From contig JALOTY010000036.1 of assembly GCA_025457665.1 (NCBI GenBank), positions 1-35,266 on the forward strand: DNA of 35,266 nucleotides. The letters are read 5' to 3'. The position numbers and the translations under genes were made by a program. The notes below the pieces were generated by a model that was not told where the DNA came from, searched no databases, and worked only from the letters and a program-made list of their open reading frames with translations. Of the stretch, positions 33,781-35,266 are shown in pieces (the stretch's first letter is position 1; every line of letters begins with the position of its first letter). The DNA is from Akkermansiaceae bacterium (GTDB lineage: Bacteria; Verrucomicrobiota; Verrucomicrobiia; Verrucomicrobiales; Akkermansiaceae).

Positions 33781-34320
33781 TCAAGTGTCTGCATAACGGT
33801 CATGGAAGAGGGTGGCACCCGTAGGACTGGTAGAAGTGACTGGTGGTCTGATAATGCCCGCCGACTCTGCATCTCGGCATAAAGTCTTCAAGTCAGCGAA
33901 AGCCGCATCATCGCGTGAAATCATGGAGGGCAACCAATAGCAGGCCATGTCCACAACGTGTGGGCGAGTAGCGATAAGCTCTCGAACTAGTCGAAGCGCC
34001 TTGCGTGGACCGAGCTTTGTGATCGCAAACTGACACCAATGTTTCGTTCTCTGGGAGTTCGCGTGCGTGATGGCCTCGAAGGCAGATACCACAATGGTCA
34101 GAGACTCAGTGGAGTGATTTACGGCCGACATCGCCAACCGTGTGACGAGTGGTGGAATATGTGACCAGCGGCAAAGGAAAGAAACTCTGTCCTCCGAAGT
34201 GGCCTGTCGCAACCAAGCCAGCACGCGGTCGAAGTCGGACTGGTCCATCCGATCTCGCATCAATTCGTCTGGCGGTGAATCAGGCATGGCGCTGCGGAGT
34301 TGAGCGAATGTATAGAGCAT
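33781..34320 (-). CDS. unknown helical protein
   Basis: A 179-residue, mostly helical soluble protein without signal peptide or recognised domain. It has a DFDRVLAWLRQATSEDRVSF segment and alternating helices that look like short repeat-type alpha units. Start ATG 34320, with ATG 34287 (MPDSPPDEL) as an alternative. A 163-base gap separates it from the YbjQ-like gene downstream. I do not recognise it. Confidence 0.5.
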   Translation of the reverse strand: MLYTFAQLRSAMPDSPPDELMRDRMDQSDFDRVLAWLRQATSEDRVSFLCRWSHIPPLVTRLAMSAVNHSTESLTIVVSAFEAITHANSQRTKHWCQFAITKLGPRKALRLVRELIATRPHVVDMACYWLPSMISRDDAAFADLKTLCRDAESAGIIRPPVTSTSPTGATLFHDRYADT

Positions 34321-34358
34321 TCACGACGGGTAGGGAAGCGCGAATTCAAAGAAGGATG

Positions 34359-34838
34359 CTACCCGCCGTCGGATGTGCGGCCTTGTTCTGCTTCTAATAT
34401 TATCTTGTTTACGACCTCTCTCGCGGCAGGCTCAGAATATGGCGGCTCATGCAGAAAGTCACCTCGATGCGGAATACTGGCAAAAATAAGCGGGAAGCTT
34501 CGGTGCTCTAGCCTTCTCATCTCTTGCGCACCGAGGCTTTGGTCGTTCGTGCTTTCATAGGTTAGGCATAGAAAATTCTCCCGTTGCAATCTAGAAATCA
34601 CGTCAGAATCTCTTAGCACTTTAAAAGCCGTAGGAACATCCCACTTATGGACAAATAATGCAATAATCGGCCTTCCTGGCTGCATCTCCTTGTATTTTGC
34701 AAGCGAGTATTGAGCCTCATACCATTTAAAGTTCACCTGCGCTGCGCTTGGGTCGGGCGATCTGCCTTGGTTGGTGCGCTCACTGCATGAGATCAGCACA
34801 ATCATCACAAGCAGCAATAGGGAAACGGGCGGGATCAC
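34359..34838 (-). CDS. lipoprotein, possible thioredoxin-fold protein without CxxC
   Basis: A 159-residue protein with a lipoprotein signal (VSLLLLVMIVLISC). The mature part reads as a thioredoxin-like fold: a helix (WYEAQYSLAKYKEM), a strand (GRPIIALFVHKWD) where an active-site CxxC would normally follow, a helix and strand (VISRLQRENFLCLTYEST), and RSFPLIFASIP, which resembles the cis-proline strand. The redox cysteines are absent, so it would not be an oxidoreductase. Start is a GTG at 34838, which sits at the signal peptide. It is separated by 38 bases from the next gene. Fold assignment is by pattern only. Confidence 0.55.
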   Translation of the reverse strand: MIPPVSLLLLVMIVLISCSERTNQGRSPDPSAAQVNFKWYEAQYSLAKYKEMQPGRPIIALFVHKWDVPTAFKVLRDSDVISRLQRENFLCLTYESTNDQSLGAQEMRRLEHRSFPLIFASIPHRGDFLHEPPYSEPAAREVVNKIILEAEQGRTSDGG

Positions 34839-34973
34839 AGATTTTCTGGCTGAACGTCGAGTCCTCCTACGCCTGACCGGGGGCGAGGGTGGAACACGGG
34901 TTTGAGGTTGTAGCGGTCATGACGGCTGGAACTGGAGGCGGGTCAGGGGTGAGGACGTCTTGTTCGGTTTGTG
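34839..34973. other. intergenic region with inverted repeat
   Basis: This gap is more GC-rich than its flanks. CCTGACC at 34872-34878 is the inverted complement of GGTCAGG at 34941-34947, with 62 bases between them. The arms extend to ten bases with one mismatch. No gene is supported. It could be a large hairpin or the remains of a mobile-element end. Confidence 0.35.
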
Positions 34974-35207
34974 TTATTGGAATAGTCGCCCAAGGATCGG
35001 CGTGCCTTTGCTCGGCTCCGCCTTACGCCAAGAACCATCATCACTCACTGTGAGATTGATATCTTCGCCGCTTTGAGGACAACTGATGTAAAGAAACCTT
35101 GAACCATCGGTGTAGTCGATGTTCGAAACCAATATCGACTCCTTCTCACGGTTGTACGGGTTAGCAGCGAATGGCACTGTTTTAAGCGAAAGCTCGGGGT
35201 TTTCCAC
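34974..35207 (-). CDS. small unknown protein
   Basis: A 77-residue frame with GTG start at 35207, running to a stop at 34974. It has no signal peptide, membrane helix or known motif. The composition (SNIDYTDGSRFLYISCPQ, then a mixed beta-type pattern) looks protein-like, with few rare residues. It could also be the C-terminal remnant of a larger gene whose start lies outside the window. Support is weak and rests on position and composition only. Confidence 0.35.
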   Translation of the reverse strand: MENPELSLKTVPFAANPYNREKESILVSNIDYTDGSRFLYISCPQSGEDINLTVSDDGSWRKAEPSKGTPILGRLFQ

Positions 35208-35228
35208 TGTGAGGAATTTCCCGGTATT

Positions 35229-35247
35229 CTGACCTCGGAGCGGTCAG
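35229..35247. terminator. short hairpin at right window edge
   Basis: CTGACC (35229-35234) pairs with GGTCAG (35242-35247) across a 7-base loop. A T-rich stretch (GGGTTTTGG) lies about 9 bases downstream. It could be a terminator for a plus-strand gene or an operator upstream of the small minus-strand gene. The stem is only six pairs. Confidence 0.3.
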
Positions 35248-35266
35248 GTAGCTAAAGGGTTTTGGT

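Noticed and set aside
34560..34571. GTTAGGC near 34560 as an integron attC core site
   Set aside because: GTTRRRY-like words match, but no paired inverse core, no cassette-like spacing and no integrase is seen. The same word occurs inside ordinary genes elsewhere.

Overview
The window reads as chromosomal DNA of a Gram-negative, polysaccharide-degrading member of the Planctomycetes-Verrucomicrobia group, most likely a Verrucomicrobiae relative (Luteolibacter/Haloferula-like). The reasons are high G+C over most of its length, a DUF1800/DUF1501 gene pair with thrombospondin type 3 repeats, a DUF1080 protein, a GH26-like enzyme with a C-terminal sandwich ending in an F-Y-R-L motif, lipoprotein and signal peptides, and many secreted carbohydrate-active enzymes. 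The taxonomic call is inference from gene content only.

Layout: (1) 1-2.3 kb: an 8-bp tandem repeat cut by the left window edge, then a small co-directional set of FabG-like reductase, acyl carrier protein and a flippase-like (LPG synthase transmembrane) protein. (2) 2.3-5.1 kb: a LppM-like lipoprotein diverging from a GH20 beta-N-acetylhexosaminidase. (3) 5.05-9.75 kb, minus strand: a tight operon dctP-dctQ-dctM-heparinase II/III-like lyase, every junction a 4-bp ATGA overlap. It probably releases uronate-type products outside the cytoplasmic membrane and imports them. (4) 9.95-11.0 kb: a secreted DUF1080 protein, divergent from dctP. (5) 11.0-18.0 kb, minus strand: an operon encoding a 1645-residue TSP3-repeat/DUF1800 protein, a Tat-type DUF1501 protein and a small anchored protein with a pseudopilin-like tail. 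(6) 18.3-20.2 kb: an MsbA-like ABC exporter. (7) 20.2-22.3 kb, minus strand: a NahK-like sugar 1-kinase and a UDP-sugar 4-epimerase-like enzyme, which together with GH20 suggest amino-sugar salvage or recycling. (8) 22.4-23.1 kb: a SufR-like winged-helix regulator lacking the usual cluster cysteines. (9) 23.1-25.6 kb: a repeat-rich DUF6600-type lipoprotein. (10) 25.7-26.9 kb: lysine 2,3-aminomutase. (11) 27.1-27.8 kb: SecG with a 16-copy heptapeptide tail. (12) 28.1-30.9 kb: a secreted GH26-like enzyme with a probable TTG start. (13) 31.1-35.2 kb: a run of small minus-strand genes (membrane proteins, a YbjQ/UPF0145 protein, a thioredoxin-fold-like lipoprotein, unknowns). Base composition turns clearly more AT-rich here, so this looks like an accessory region.

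No rRNA, tRNA, CRISPR array, transposase or integrase was seen. The most unusual features are low-complexity or repeat-built protein tails (SecG, the DUF6600 lipoprotein), the giant DUF1800 operon, the cysteine-less SufR-like regulator, an over-frequent CTGTTAG word, and the AT-rich block of small unknown genes.
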